A stretch of 64,000 nt of DNA, taken from positions 682,001 to 746,000 of the forward strand of contig NZ_CP014475.1 in the NCBI RefSeq assembly GCF_001583415.1, read 5' to 3'. The stretch comes from Mycolicibacterium phlei. Lineage in GTDB: Bacteria; Actinomycetota; Actinomycetes; Mycobacteriales; Mycobacteriaceae. Below the pieces are notes generated by a model. The model ran no database searches, was not told where the DNA came from, and worked only from the letters and a program-made list of their open reading frames with translations. Shown here in pieces: positions 47,382-55,737 of the stretch. Within the stretch, counting starts at the first letter, position 1. The number at the start of each line of letters is the position of its first letter. A program made the position numbers and the translations under genes.

Positions 47382-48269
47382 GTGACTAGGCATGATGACT
47401 CTGCCCCGTCACGTGACCCGGCGCCGGTACCGACGAGGCCGCGCCGGCGAGTGTTCCGCCGCTTCCTCATCGCCGGGGCAAGCATCGCCGCGGTGCTCAT
47501 CGTGACGGTCGTGGCGATGGTGCTGTGGCCGAACCCCACTGTGCCGGCCGACCAACCGAACATGACGCGGGTGATGTCAGGCACCAACAACGACTGGTTG
47601 TCCTTCGATGACTACGTTCCCGGCACGGCGATCGCCGCCGACGGTCCCGACAACGACGAATACGAGTGCACGCTGGCGTTTCTCGGACGTGACGGTTCCG
47701 GCACGCCGATCGCGTTCACCGCAGGCCATTGCGACCGGCCCGGCGACGACCCACCACATTTCACCCGTAAGGCCGATGAGGACACCCCCGTCCAACTGGG
47801 CCGTTTCACCACCGTGCAGACCGCCGACACACCGGACAAGGTCGTCACGACAGGCTCGGACGGCTGGTCGGACTTCGCCGTGATTGAGATCGACCCCACA
47901 CTGACCGAGGCGGCCGAAGCCAACGCGGCGATCGCGGGGGTGTACCGGGTGACCAAGGTGCTCGACTACGAGTACCTGGTGAACAACAACGTGACACTGT
48001 GCAAGTTCGGCTTCATCAGCGGCGAAACCTGCGGCAAGGTGACCGAGTTCAACAACCTTACGGTGGAAGCCGAGCTGTATTCCGCGTCGGGGGATTCGGG
48101 TTCGCCGGCGTATGTGAAGCTCGGCAACGACGAAGTCGCCGCAGTCGGCATCCTCCGAGGATCGCCGCAGGGTGAGGACAACATCACCGAGTTCTCGCTT
48201 CTCGCGCCGATACTCAAGGCGACAGGCTCAACCCTGTTTTGCGACGACCCGACATGTAGCGGGAGCTGA
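47382..48269 (+). CDS. membrane-anchored trypsin-like serine protease
   Basis: A 295-residue type II membrane protein: basic N-terminus, one span (FLIAGASIAAVLIVTVVAMVLW), then an extracytoplasmic S1-like domain. Triad visible as TAGHCD (His), SDFAVIEID (Asp) and SASGDSGSPAY (Ser). Cys pairs CKFG/ETCG and CDDPTC near the end. Starts at GTG 47382, right after the lipoprotein, so the two likely act together at the cell surface; the lipoprotein could be a substrate or inhibitor (speculative). Confidence 0.8.
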   Translation: MTRHDDSAPSRDPAPVPTRPRRRVFRRFLIAGASIAAVLIVTVVAMVLWPNPTVPADQPNMTRVMSGTNNDWLSFDDYVPGTAIAADGPDNDEYECTLAFLGRDGSGTPIAFTAGHCDRPGDDPPHFTRKADEDTPVQLGRFTTVQTADTPDKVVTTGSDGWSDFAVIEIDPTLTEAAEANAAIAGVYRVTKVLDYEYLVNNNVTLCKFGFISGETCGKVTEFNNLTVEAELYSASGDSGSPAYVKLGNDEVAAVGILRGSPQGEDNITEFSLLAPILKATGSTLFCDDPTCSGS

Positions 48270-48413
48270 ACGTCGCGCGGACCGGCACGCACTTACAGGC
48301 CCTTGCCCAGAGGGCGACGCGTAGCCGACGCTCTCTGCCGATCTGCGGTCACGACGGCGGCCCGCCGATACACTTTCCGGCGTGTTAGCTGAGTGCGCCG
48401 ACGAGTCGGCGCG

Positions 48414-49277
48414 ATGAGCCGCCATCGCTCGAGCCCGGCGGACGAAACACCGGCACGTATGGTCGGCATCAGAAGATTGAATCTCGGCGTTGCAGGGCAC
48501 GGAATCGGTATCGCGTTCGTCAGCCAGACTTTCGCTGAGACCGTTGATTGGTCGGTCTGCGAGCCGAAGCACGAGGTGCGAGTGTGGCGCCGTGGCAAAG
48601 CGAGCTTGAAGGAGGTCGTGTTCGACCGCGGCCCCAGCGGCTACATAACCCCCGGAGTGAGCAACGTGTGGGTCATCCCTGCAGGATCGCAGTCCGCTGC
48701 ATCGGCCCGGAATGTCGTCTGCGAATTCGCTCAGTTGACGTTGCCCCCCTCGCTGACCGTATCGGCGCCCCTGCGCCCAGTCGTCGGCCGTCGAGACCCG
48801 TTGTTGCATCACATGGTGGAGCGGATCGCTGACACCTTGGGGCGCACCGACCTCGTGGGGAAACTGCTACGGGACTCCCTGGCCGACTCGCTGCGCCTGC
48901 ACATCCTCGACTCCTACGGGGAGCGGTCATCTACGCCGCGGCGTGCTGGCCGCGTGCTCGACCAGGCCGCACAGGGGCGTCTCGTCGACTTCCTTCGCGA
49001 TGGTCTCGACGACGAGATCGATCTCCCAACGATGGCCGAGCTCACCGAGATGAAGGTGGACGCGTTCCGGCGGGCATTCATCCGGACGTTCGGCACGACG
49101 CCGTACCAGTACGTGCTCGACCTGCGCATCGAGAAGTCGAAGACCCTCTTGACCACCACTGACCAGTCGATGACTGAGATCAGCATCGCCGCCGGGTTCT
49201 CGAGTCCTAGCCACTTCGCAACTACCTTCAAACAGCGCGTCGGGGTCACACCCACCGTGTATCGCAACGGGCTGTGA
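48414..49277 (+). CDS. AraC family regulator
   Basis: A 287-residue regulator. C-terminal double helix-turn-helix with LPTMAELTEMKVDAFRRAFIRTFGTTPYQYVLDLRIEKSK and ISIAAGFSSPSHFATTFKQRVGVTPTVYR. N-terminal cupin-like sensing domain. ATG at 48414 taken; GTG 48393 is an alternative. The 144-bp gap before it shows nothing I recognise. May control the exported cassette upstream. Confidence 0.83.
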   Translation: MSRHRSSPADETPARMVGIRRLNLGVAGHGIGIAFVSQTFAETVDWSVCEPKHEVRVWRRGKASLKEVVFDRGPSGYITPGVSNVWVIPAGSQSAASARNVVCEFAQLTLPPSLTVSAPLRPVVGRRDPLLHHMVERIADTLGRTDLVGKLLRDSLADSLRLHILDSYGERSSTPRRAGRVLDQAAQGRLVDFLRDGLDDEIDLPTMAELTEMKVDAFRRAFIRTFGTTPYQYVLDLRIEKSKTLLTTTDQSMTEISIAAGFSSPSHFATTFKQRVGVTPTVYRNGL

Positions 49278-49817
49278 TCACACCGTGTCGAGGCAGGTGC
49301 CTACTCCTCGGTGGCACCCCCACCTGCAGAACAAGACGCACGAGGCCGCAGGCTGACCGTCGTACGTGAGGCAGGCACCGTGCGCCCCGCTACTCACAAG
49401 TCCCAGTCCTCAACTCGCAGCTCAAGCCGTCCCGAGCAACCGACGAGAAATTCGTCCGACCAGTCGCCGAGGCCCCTCCCACCCCCGTTTCCCCAGGCCG
49501 AAACCCCCTTTCCACCAGCCCCCGCACAGTCACTCGCGGTGGATGCGCGCGAGCCGACGAGAATTTGCATTCCCGCACATGGCAGGCCGGTGAGCTGGGG
49601 AAACGGGCGGGGAAGCGAGTGGATTCTCGATGGTTGGGGGCGATTGTCCGGGGGTCGGTACTCGCGCCCTGTACCGCCTCTGCAAGGGCGAGCCCTCAGA
49701 GACCGGTCCGGCCGACGACGGCGGGTCGACCGAATCCGCCGAGTGATCTGTCCGGGCGCCGCTTGCCTAAGCTGGTACTGCAGCGTACCGTAGCGGTCGT
49801 CGACGATCAGGAGCGAT
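49278..49817. other. 540-bp intergenic region
   Basis: No convincing gene on either strand; the frames present are proline-rich and unlike coding sequence. Contains GGTAC-TGCAGC-GTACC (49774-49789), a possible operator 28 bp before the SDR start, and a CAGGAG ribosome binding site for it. Confidence 0.4.
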
Positions 49818-50657
49818 ATGAGCAAGCAGCGCAGAACGATCAGCGGACGTACCGCCGTCATCACCGGCGCCGCCTCGGGCATCGGCCGGGCACTGGCCCA
49901 GCGGCTCTCCTCGTACAGCTGCCCGGTGGCCATCGCCGACATCGACGAGCAGGGCCTCAAGGACACCGAGGCCTCGCTGCGCGGACCCGCGCTCGTGAAG
50001 GTGCTCGACGTCAGCGATGCGGCCGCGCAGCGGGAGTTCGCCGCCGAGGTGCGCGAGTGGGCGCCGCAGCCGATCGGCGCGGTGTTCAACAACGCCGGCG
50101 TGGCGCTGGGCTCCACCGTGCTCGACGCCAACCCCGATGACGACAACTGGTTGTGGAACATCAACTTCCACGGCGTGGTCAACGGCACCCGGGCGTTCCT
50201 GCCGATCCTCGTCGAGCAGGACGAGGGCGTGATCGTCAACACCTCCAGCGTCTTCGGGCTGGTCGGCATGCCCGGCCAGAGCGCGTACTGCTCGGCGAAG
50301 TTCGCGGTGCGCGGGTTCACCGACTCGCTGCGGCAGGAGCTGCGCGGCACCGGCGTCTCGGCCGTCACCGTGCACCCGGGCGGCATCAACACCAACATCG
50401 TGCGCAACGGCCGGTTCCGCGAGGAGCCCGGCGGACCGAGCAAGGAACAGGTCGTCAAGGAGTTCGCGGCGATGGCGATGACGCAGCCGGACAAGGCGGC
50501 CGCGATCATCCACCGCGGCGTGGAGGCCGGCAAGTCGCGCATCCTCGTCGGCCCCGACGCCTACATGTTCGACGCGCTGGCCCGCCTCGCGCCGACCCGC
50601 TACTTCGACGTCCTCGAGCGGCTGCAGAACACGCTGCGTAGACGCGCCGGTTCCTAG
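49818..50657 (+). CDS. SDR family oxidoreductase
   Basis: A 279-residue classical SDR: TGAASGIGRALAQ, NNAGVAL, catalytic YCSAKFA. The acidic DIDEQ after the second strand suggests NAD. A C-terminal extension of about 30 residues resembles membrane-associated mycobacterial SDRs. Convergent with the hydrolase gene, 4-bp overlap of ends. Confidence 0.9.
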   Translation: MSKQRRTISGRTAVITGAASGIGRALAQRLSSYSCPVAIADIDEQGLKDTEASLRGPALVKVLDVSDAAAQREFAAEVREWAPQPIGAVFNNAGVALGSTVLDANPDDDNWLWNINFHGVVNGTRAFLPILVEQDEGVIVNTSSVFGLVGMPGQSAYCSAKFAVRGFTDSLRQELRGTGVSAVTVHPGGINTNIVRNGRFREEPGGPSKEQVVKEFAAMAMTQPDKAAAIIHRGVEAGKSRILVGPDAYMFDALARLAPTRYFDVLERLQNTLRRRAGS

Positions 50658-51454
50658 GCCGATTCGCGGGCCGTTTCGCGTGCGCGGGCCAGCAGGTCGG
50701 GATCGTGCGCGCTGAACAGGAACAGATCGGGATCGCCGCGCCGATACAGCTCGGTCAGCCGGGCGTGGTTGTCGGCCACCCGTTTCCGGTCGAACGCGGC
50801 CACCTTCTCGAAGGCCGCCAGCGCCCTCGGCACGGGGGTCTGACCGTCGATGGTGCCGATCCGGTAGAACGCGTCCCCGCAGTGCAGCAGCCACCGGCTG
50901 CCGGTGTCGACGGCGACGCACGCGTGGCCGCGGGTGTGGCCGGGCAGCGAGACCAGCACGATGCCCGGGGACACCTCGGTGAGCTCCTTGGCCGCGGCGA
51001 ACCCGCGCCACGCTTCGCCGTCGGGGTCGTGCTCGACGATCTTGGGGCCGTGTGCCCACTGCACGGGCCGGAACCGGAACCGCTCAGCCGGCGTGGGTGG
51101 ATGCATCGCACCGAGGACTTCGGCTGCCGTGCAGTGGATCTCGGCGTCCGGGAAGTCAGAGATTCCGCCGACGTGGTCCATGTCGAGGTGGGTGAGCACG
51201 ATGTGGCGCACGTCCTCGCGGCGGAACCCGAGCCGCTGCACCTGCCGCACCGCGGTCTCCTCGGGGTCGAGGTACGGGCGGAACACGTGGCGGGTCGGGC
51301 CGATCTGCGGGCCCGGGTTCGCGCAGTCGGCCAGCCCGTAGCCGCTGTCGACGAGGACCAGGCCGTTGTCGGTCTCGAGCAACAGCACGTGGCAGACCAG
51401 TTCGCCGCAGGTCCACGGACGCATCGACCCGCAGTTGAGGTGATGCACCTTCAT
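50654..51454 (-). CDS. metallo-beta-lactamase-fold hydrolase
   Basis: A 266-residue protein with the zinc motif THLDMDHVGG (HxDxDH), GHTRGHACV and HCGDAFY. Similar to quorum-quenching lactonase-like hydrolases, but true substrate unknown. Its start overlaps the SnoaL-like gene's stop (ATGA), so the two form an operon. Confidence 0.88.
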   Translation of the reverse strand: MKVHHLNCGSMRPWTCGELVCHVLLLETDNGLVLVDSGYGLADCANPGPQIGPTRHVFRPYLDPEETAVRQVQRLGFRREDVRHIVLTHLDMDHVGGISDFPDAEIHCTAAEVLGAMHPPTPAERFRFRPVQWAHGPKIVEHDPDGEAWRGFAAAKELTEVSPGIVLVSLPGHTRGHACVAVDTGSRWLLHCGDAFYRIGTIDGQTPVPRALAAFEKVAAFDRKRVADNHARLTELYRRGDPDLFLFSAHDPDLLARARETARESA

Positions 51455-51909
51455 GGCGCCGCCCCGGTCAGCAGCTCGAGACGGCCGATCTGGGCGACCA
51501 GGCTGGCCGCGTCGAAGTAGATCCGTTCGTTGACGATGCGCTCACCCTCGAAGAAGAACACCGCCACGACCGGGACCCGGAACGACCGGCCCGTCGGCGG
51601 AAGACCGTAGAACTCACCGAGATTCGTTCCGAGCAGGTCGAACTCGACGACGATCGAGTCGTCGGCGACGTGGTAGCGGACGTTGTCGTGGCGCTGGTCG
51701 GGAAACGCGGTGCGGGTGGTCCGGTAGTACTCCATCACCTCGTCGTCGCCGTCGAAGACCTGGCCGGTGGCCATGATCTCGTAGTGCGGGCGTCCGCCCG
51801 AGTCGTCCTTGAAGGTGGCCAGCGTGGCGTCGAACTCCTTGGTGACCTCGGTGTCCATGTGGGTCCGGATCACCTCGAGCCGGCGCTGCCGGAGAGCGTC
51901 AGTGATCAT
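51451..51909 (-). CDS. SnoaL-like/NTF2-fold protein (ester cyclase type)
   Basis: A 152-residue cone-shaped alpha+beta barrel: GGRPHYEIMATGQVFDGDDEVMEYYR, FPDQRHDNVRYHVADDSIVVEF, GLPPTGRSFRVPVVAVFFFEGERIVNERIYFD. Family members cyclise or hydrolyse polyketide-like or epoxide substrates. Upstream partner of the metallo-hydrolase. Confidence 0.85.
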   Translation of the reverse strand: MITDALRQRRLEVIRTHMDTEVTKEFDATLATFKDDSGGRPHYEIMATGQVFDGDDEVMEYYRTTRTAFPDQRHDNVRYHVADDSIVVEFDLLGTNLGEFYGLPPTGRSFRVPVVAVFFFEGERIVNERIYFDAASLVAQIGRLELLTGAAP

Positions 51910-51936
51910 CCCCGCACCCTACGGCGGGGACCGGGA

Positions 51937-52434
51937 TCACGCCGGGGACTCGGCCGGTACCGACGACAGCTGCTGGTGGTGGTGATGGCGCTCGATGGTG
52001 GCCAGGTAGAACGCCCACGCGAACGCCGAGCTCGCGAACAGCACGAACCCGAGATACAACCAGGCGTGTCGGATGCCGCGCCGGTGGCCGTCGACCAGCA
52101 GCCATGCCGGGAACAGCAGCATGGTCATGATCGTGTAGTCCTGGCTGGCCGAGCTGGCGGCGGGGTTGTCGTAGCCGAGCGTGATGAACTCCGCCCAGCT
52201 GCCCGGACCCCAGATGAAGTTGTGCAGTCCACCCGGCGGTGCGTACTCGGCAACGAACTGGTTGTTGAAGTAGTAGCCGAGGATCACCGAGACCACCCCG
52301 GCGACGAGGTAGAACGCCTCGAGGCCGGTGACCGGCGGCCCGGACCGGTAGCGCGCGAAGACGGCGGGGTTGGCCTTGACGATGACGGCCAGCGTGACGA
52401 ACGCCAGCACGAGGTGGGCGATCAGCGAGACCAT
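51937..52434 (-). CDS. four-span membrane protein (DUF2834-like)
   Basis: A 165-residue membrane protein with spans near residues 2-20, 38-55, 90-108 and 118-138, conserved GYYFNNQF and a His-rich C-terminus (ERHHHHQQL). ATG 52434 chosen: the further ATG at 52488 would place the coding start against a near-perfect operator repeat at 52462-52485. Divergent from a TetR gene that likely controls it. Function unknown. Confidence 0.72.
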   Translation of the reverse strand: MVSLIAHLVLAFVTLAVIVKANPAVFARYRSGPPVTGLEAFYLVAGVVSVILGYYFNNQFVAEYAPPGGLHNFIWGPGSWAEFITLGYDNPAASSASQDYTIMTMLLFPAWLLVDGHRRGIRHAWLYLGFVLFASSAFAWAFYLATIERHHHHQQLSSVPAESPA

Positions 52435-52461
52435 GCCGGGAGTGTGCCACCACCGGCGCGA

Positions 52462-52485
52462 AGTTTTGTCAATTTTGACGAAACT
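52462..52485. promoter_or_regulatory. probable TetR operator
   Basis: AGTTTTGTCAA-TT-TTGACGAAACT, 11-bp arms with one mismatch, in the divergent gap between the membrane protein gene and the TetR gene. Confidence 0.55.
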
Positions 52486-52522
52486 CATCTCGGCGGAACG
52501 CGATGGGTCGGGGCGGCTCCGG

Positions 52523-52528
52523 TATGTT
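52523..52528 (+). promoter_or_regulatory. -10 hexamer of a probable leaderless promoter (TetR)
   Basis: TATGTT ends 7 nt before the ATG at 52536 and decides that start over the GTG/ATG codons further upstream. Confidence 0.5.
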
Positions 52529-52535
52529 CCTGCAC

Positions 52536-53045
52536 ATGCCACGACCTGCCCAGACGGCGCGCAGCGAACGCACGCGCGAGGCGCTGCGGCGGGCCGCGGT
52601 GGTGCGCTTTCTGGCCCAGGGGGTCGAGGCGACGTCGGCCGAGCAGATCGCCGCCGACGCCGGGGTGTCGCTGCGGACCTTCTACCGGCACTTCGCGTCC
52701 AAGCATGACCTGCTGTTCGCCGACTACGCGGGCCTGGACTGGTTCCGGGCCGCGCTGGCGCAGCGCGACCGCGACGAGCCGATCATCGAGGCGGTGCACG
52801 CGGCGATCATGGCCCGCCCGTACGACGACTGGGCCGTCGCGCAGACCGCGGCGCTGCGCGCCCAGGAACTCGAACCCGGCCGGGTGGCGCGGCATCTGCG
52901 CCAGGTCGAGGCCGACTTCGCCGACGCCATCGAGGCGCACCTGGCCGGCGACGACCCGCCGGCGCCCGGCACCGACGACCGGATGCGCATCACCGTCACC
53001 GCGCGCTGCATCGCCGCGGCGGTGTTCGGCGCGATGGAGGTCTGA
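52536..53045 (+). CDS. TetR family regulator, C-terminus cut by a deletion
   Basis: A 169-residue TetR protein: TSAEQIAADAGVSLRTFYRHFASKHDLL is the helix-turn-helix. It ends abruptly at FGAMEV; related proteins continue for roughly 20 more residues. The next bases belong to an alpha-methylacyl-CoA racemase gene whose 5' part is missing, so a deletion joined the two. The regulator may still fold. Confidence 0.8.
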   Translation: MPRPAQTARSERTREALRRAAVVRFLAQGVEATSAEQIAADAGVSLRTFYRHFASKHDLLFADYAGLDWFRAALAQRDRDEPIIEAVHAAIMARPYDDWAVAQTAALRAQELEPGRVARHLRQVEADFADAIEAHLAGDDPPAPGTDDRMRITVTARCIAAAVFGAMEV

Positions 53046-53466
53046 CGGCGGCGCGCCGTTCTACCGCACCTACGAGACCGCCGACGGCAAGTACATGGCC
53101 GTCGGCGCGATCGAACCGCAGTTCTTCGCCAAGCTGCTCGAGGGACTCGGTCTGGACCCCGACGAGGTCGGGCCGCAGCTGGACAAGTCCGGGTATCCGC
53201 GGATGCGGGAGCTGTTCGCCGAACGGTTCGCGAGCAAAACCCGCGACGAGTGGACAGCGATCTTCGCGGGCACCGACGCGTGTGTCACCCCGGTGCTGAC
53301 GTGGTCGGAGGCCGCGGAGAGCGAGCACCTGCGGGCGCGGTCCACGCTGGTGCAGGCCAACGGTGTTGAACAGGCCGCACCCGCGCCCCGGTTCTCCCGC
53401 ACCCCGGCGGGCCCGATCGCTTCGCCACCGCAGCAGACCACGCCGATCACCGAGATTGATTGGTGA
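53044..53466 (+). pseudogene. alpha-methylacyl-CoA racemase (CaiB/BaiF family), 3' remnant
   Basis: About 140 codons reading GGAPFYRTYETADGKYMAVGA, VGPQLDKSGYPRMRELFAERF, DACVTPVLTWSEAAES and ending TTPITEIDW, the C-terminal domain of alpha-methylacyl-CoA racemases (normally about 360 residues). The N-terminal catalytic domain is absent and no start exists; the frame begins inside the truncated TetR gene. Non-functional. Confidence 0.85.
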
Positions 53467-53512
53467 CGAAAATTTAGCTGGAAAGTACTCTGCAACACCG
53501 TGGCGACTTGGT

Positions 53513-53518
53513 TACGAT
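53513..53518 (+). promoter_or_regulatory. -10 hexamer of a probable leaderless promoter (SRPBCC gene)
   Basis: TACGAT ends 7 nt before the ATG at 53526. Confidence 0.45.
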
Positions 53519-53525
53519 TTGCCAC

Positions 53526-53972
53526 ATGGCGGTCCGTGCCTCACGGGAAGTGATCTTCGACGCGCCCAAGGACGCGATTCTCGAAGCGCTCGCCGACATC
53601 GAGGCGGCGCCGACGTGGTCGCCGGTGCACAAGTCCGCCGAGGTGCTCGACCGGCACCCCGACGGCCGCCCCCACCACGTCAAGGCCACCTTCAAGATCA
53701 TGGGCGTCACCGACCGGGAACTGCTCGAATACCACTGGGGCGACGACTGGGTGGTGTGGGACGCCAAGGCGACGCTGCAGCAGCGCGGTCAGCACGGGGA
53801 GTACAACCTCACCCCGATCGGCGAGGACCGCACCCGGGTGCGGTTCGACATCATCATCGACCTGGCCGCCCCCGTTCCGTCGTTTCTGCTGCGCCGCGCC
53901 AAGAAGATGGTGCTCGACGTCGCGACGGAGCACCTGCGCCACCGGGTGATGGCGCACAGCAGATCAGCGTGA
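53526..53972 (+). CDS. SRPBCC (polyketide cyclase/START-like) protein
   Basis: A 148-residue helix-grip protein: REVIFDAPKDAILEALADIEAAPTWSPVHKSAEVLDRH, a central beta sheet and the C-terminal long helix VPSFLLRRAKKMVLDVATEHLRHRV. Such proteins bind hydrophobic ligands; common near lipid genes in mycobacteria. ATG at 53526 fits the leaderless -10. Confidence 0.87.
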   Translation: MAVRASREVIFDAPKDAILEALADIEAAPTWSPVHKSAEVLDRHPDGRPHHVKATFKIMGVTDRELLEYHWGDDWVVWDAKATLQQRGQHGEYNLTPIGEDRTRVRFDIIIDLAAPVPSFLLRRAKKMVLDVATEHLRHRVMAHSRSA

Positions 53973-54015
53973 GCGAAAAGGAATAGACCTCGCACGGGCC
54001 GCCGTTGGACGCGGT

Positions 54016-54939
54016 ATGCCCACCGGTGTCTACGTGTTTCCCCGTCCCAACGCCGCCAACGTCGTCGACGACGTGATCGCCTCCGCGCGCGCCGCCTACG
54101 ACGCGGGGGTCCGCCAGATCTGGCTCGCCCAGCAGTTGGTGCCCGATGCGATCGGCCTCGCCGGCCTGATCGGCAACGCGGTACCCGGTCTCGGGGTCGG
54201 CACCTCGGTCGTGCCGATCAATCCCCGCCATCCGCTGATCATCGCCGCACAGGCACAGACCACGCAGGCCGCCGCGCACGGCCACTTCAGCCTGGGCCTC
54301 GGGCTGGGCGCGCACGCCGTGGAGACCGAGGCGTTCGGCTACGCCTGGCCGAACACCGTGCAGCGGCTGCGGGAACACCTGACCATCCTGCGCACCATCT
54401 TCGAGACCGGTGAGGTCGACTTCCACGGCGAGGAGATCAGCGCCGTCTCCAACTGGCCGGTCACGATGGCCGGCGGCACCCCGGTGCCGGTGTACGTCGC
54501 GGCCATGGGGCCCAAGGCGCTGCGGGTCACCGGGGAGCTCGCCGACGGCACCATGCCCTACCTCGCGGGCCCGCGCACCCTGCGGGAGTTCATCATCCCC
54601 ACCATCACCGAGGCCGCCGAGAAGGCCGGCCGCCCCGCCCCGCGCATCATCGCCGCCGCGCCCGCGCTGGTGCACGACGACCTCGACGAGGCCCGGGCCA
54701 TCGCCGCCGAGAAACTGGCCTTCTACCAAGCGATCCCGTCGTACCAGAAGGTGATCGCCCGGGAGGGCCTCGACTCGGCGGTCGAGCTGGCCGCACTCGG
54801 CAAACCCGACGCCGTGGCCGAGCGGATGCAGGAGTACCTCGACGCCGGGGCCACCGACGTCATCCTCAACCCGCTGCGCACTGAATCCGGTGATCTGGAA
54901 GCACTGTGGGAGGTCGCCCGCAACATCGACGCAACATGA
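54016..54939 (+). CDS. LLM class F420-dependent oxidoreductase
   Basis: A 307-residue luciferase-like TIM barrel: SVVPINPRHPLIIAAQAQT, HFSLGLGLGAHAVETEAFG, and VPVYVAAMGPKALRVTGELADG. The pattern matches mycobacterial F420-dependent family members rather than FMN enzymes. Substrate unknown. Starts 43 bp after the SRPBCC gene. Confidence 0.88.
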   Translation: MPTGVYVFPRPNAANVVDDVIASARAAYDAGVRQIWLAQQLVPDAIGLAGLIGNAVPGLGVGTSVVPINPRHPLIIAAQAQTTQAAAHGHFSLGLGLGAHAVETEAFGYAWPNTVQRLREHLTILRTIFETGEVDFHGEEISAVSNWPVTMAGGTPVPVYVAAMGPKALRVTGELADGTMPYLAGPRTLREFIIPTITEAAEKAGRPAPRIIAAAPALVHDDLDEARAIAAEKLAFYQAIPSYQKVIAREGLDSAVELAALGKPDAVAERMQEYLDAGATDVILNPLRTESGDLEALWEVARNIDAT

Positions 54940-54945
54940 GCTGCC

Positions 54946-54951
54946 TACCGT
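54946..54951 (+). promoter_or_regulatory. -10 hexamer of a probable leaderless promoter (GntR)
   Basis: TACCGT ends 6 nt before the ATG at 54958. Confidence 0.4.
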
Positions 54952-54957
54952 GGCCCC

Positions 54958-55683
54958 ATGCGGCCCCGTCGTCGTTCGGCTCTGCTCGCGTGTCTCGTGG
55001 TCGACGCGCCCGGCCGTCCGCAGCAGGCCATCCTCGATGAACTGCGCCGGGTGATCCTCGACGGCTCCGTGCTGCCCGGCACCCCGATCCCGCTCGCGGA
55101 GGTGGCCGAGCTGTTCGGGGTCAGCCAGATCCCGGTGCGCGAGGCCCTCAAGACGCTCATCGGCGAGGGCCTGGTCACCCACCGCAGCAACTTCGGGTAC
55201 GCGGTCGCCCAGCTGACCCCGCAGGAACTGCGCGAGATGTACATCGTGCGCGAGACCCTCGAGGCGGCGGCGCTGGCCGCGGCCGTGGTCAACGCCACCG
55301 ACGAGGACCGCGCCGCCGTCGTCGCCGCCAACGAGGCGCTGCAGCGCGCCGTCGATGACGACGACCCGGCCGCCTACCAGCGCCACAGCCGCGAGTTCCA
55401 CCTCGCGCTGGCCCGGCCGTCGCGCATGCACCGACTGCTGCGCATGCTCGAATCCGCCTGGAACGTAACCGAACCCGTCCAGTCGATGGTCCATGTGCCG
55501 TACGCCGACCGAGCCGGGCTGCACGCCGACCACGCTCAGATGGTCGAGGCGTTCCTCGCCGGTGACGCCGACCGGCTGCTCAGCCTGGCCGAATCGCACG
55601 CGCAGCGGCTCAACACCGTGATCGGCAAGGTGCCCACCGACACCGGGCTGTTCGTGTTGCCGAATATATCTTCTGCGCAATAA
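54958..55683 (+). CDS. GntR family (FCD) regulator of the ureide cluster
   Basis: A 241-residue regulator: winged helix LAEVAELFGVSQIPVREALKTLIGEGLVTHRSNFGYAV, then an FCD ligand domain (REMYIVRETLEAAAL, HSREFHLALARPS, ADHAQMVEAFLAGD). FCD proteins bind small organic acids, often with a metal. Directly upstream of the permease and racemase, it probably senses a ureide or related metabolite. Confidence 0.87.
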   Translation: MRPRRRSALLACLVVDAPGRPQQAILDELRRVILDGSVLPGTPIPLAEVAELFGVSQIPVREALKTLIGEGLVTHRSNFGYAVAQLTPQELREMYIVRETLEAAALAAAVVNATDEDRAAVVAANEALQRAVDDDDPAAYQRHSREFHLALARPSRMHRLLRMLESAWNVTEPVQSMVHVPYADRAGLHADHAQMVEAFLAGDADRLLSLAESHAQRLNTVIGKVPTDTGLFVLPNISSAQ

Positions 55684-55724
55684 CCGGGTAGTTCGCCCGA
55701 AACGGCGGTGCAACACCGCGCGGT

Positions 55725-55730
55725 TAGCGT
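55725..55730 (+). promoter_or_regulatory. -10 hexamer of a probable leaderless promoter (NCS1 permease)
   Basis: TAGCGT ends 7 nt before the ATG at 55738, which supports that ATG over the upstream in-frame start at 55708. Confidence 0.42.
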
Positions 55731-55737
55731 CCGCGGA

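Noticed and set aside
39382..49300. CRISPR array, transposase or integrase
   Set aside because: Looked for regularly spaced repeats, DDE or tyrosine/serine recombinase motifs and duplicated tRNA 3' ends; none seen in the window.
49311..49793. 160-codon proline-rich frame
   Set aside because: No binding site, no motif, composition unlike coding sequence; treated as intergenic.
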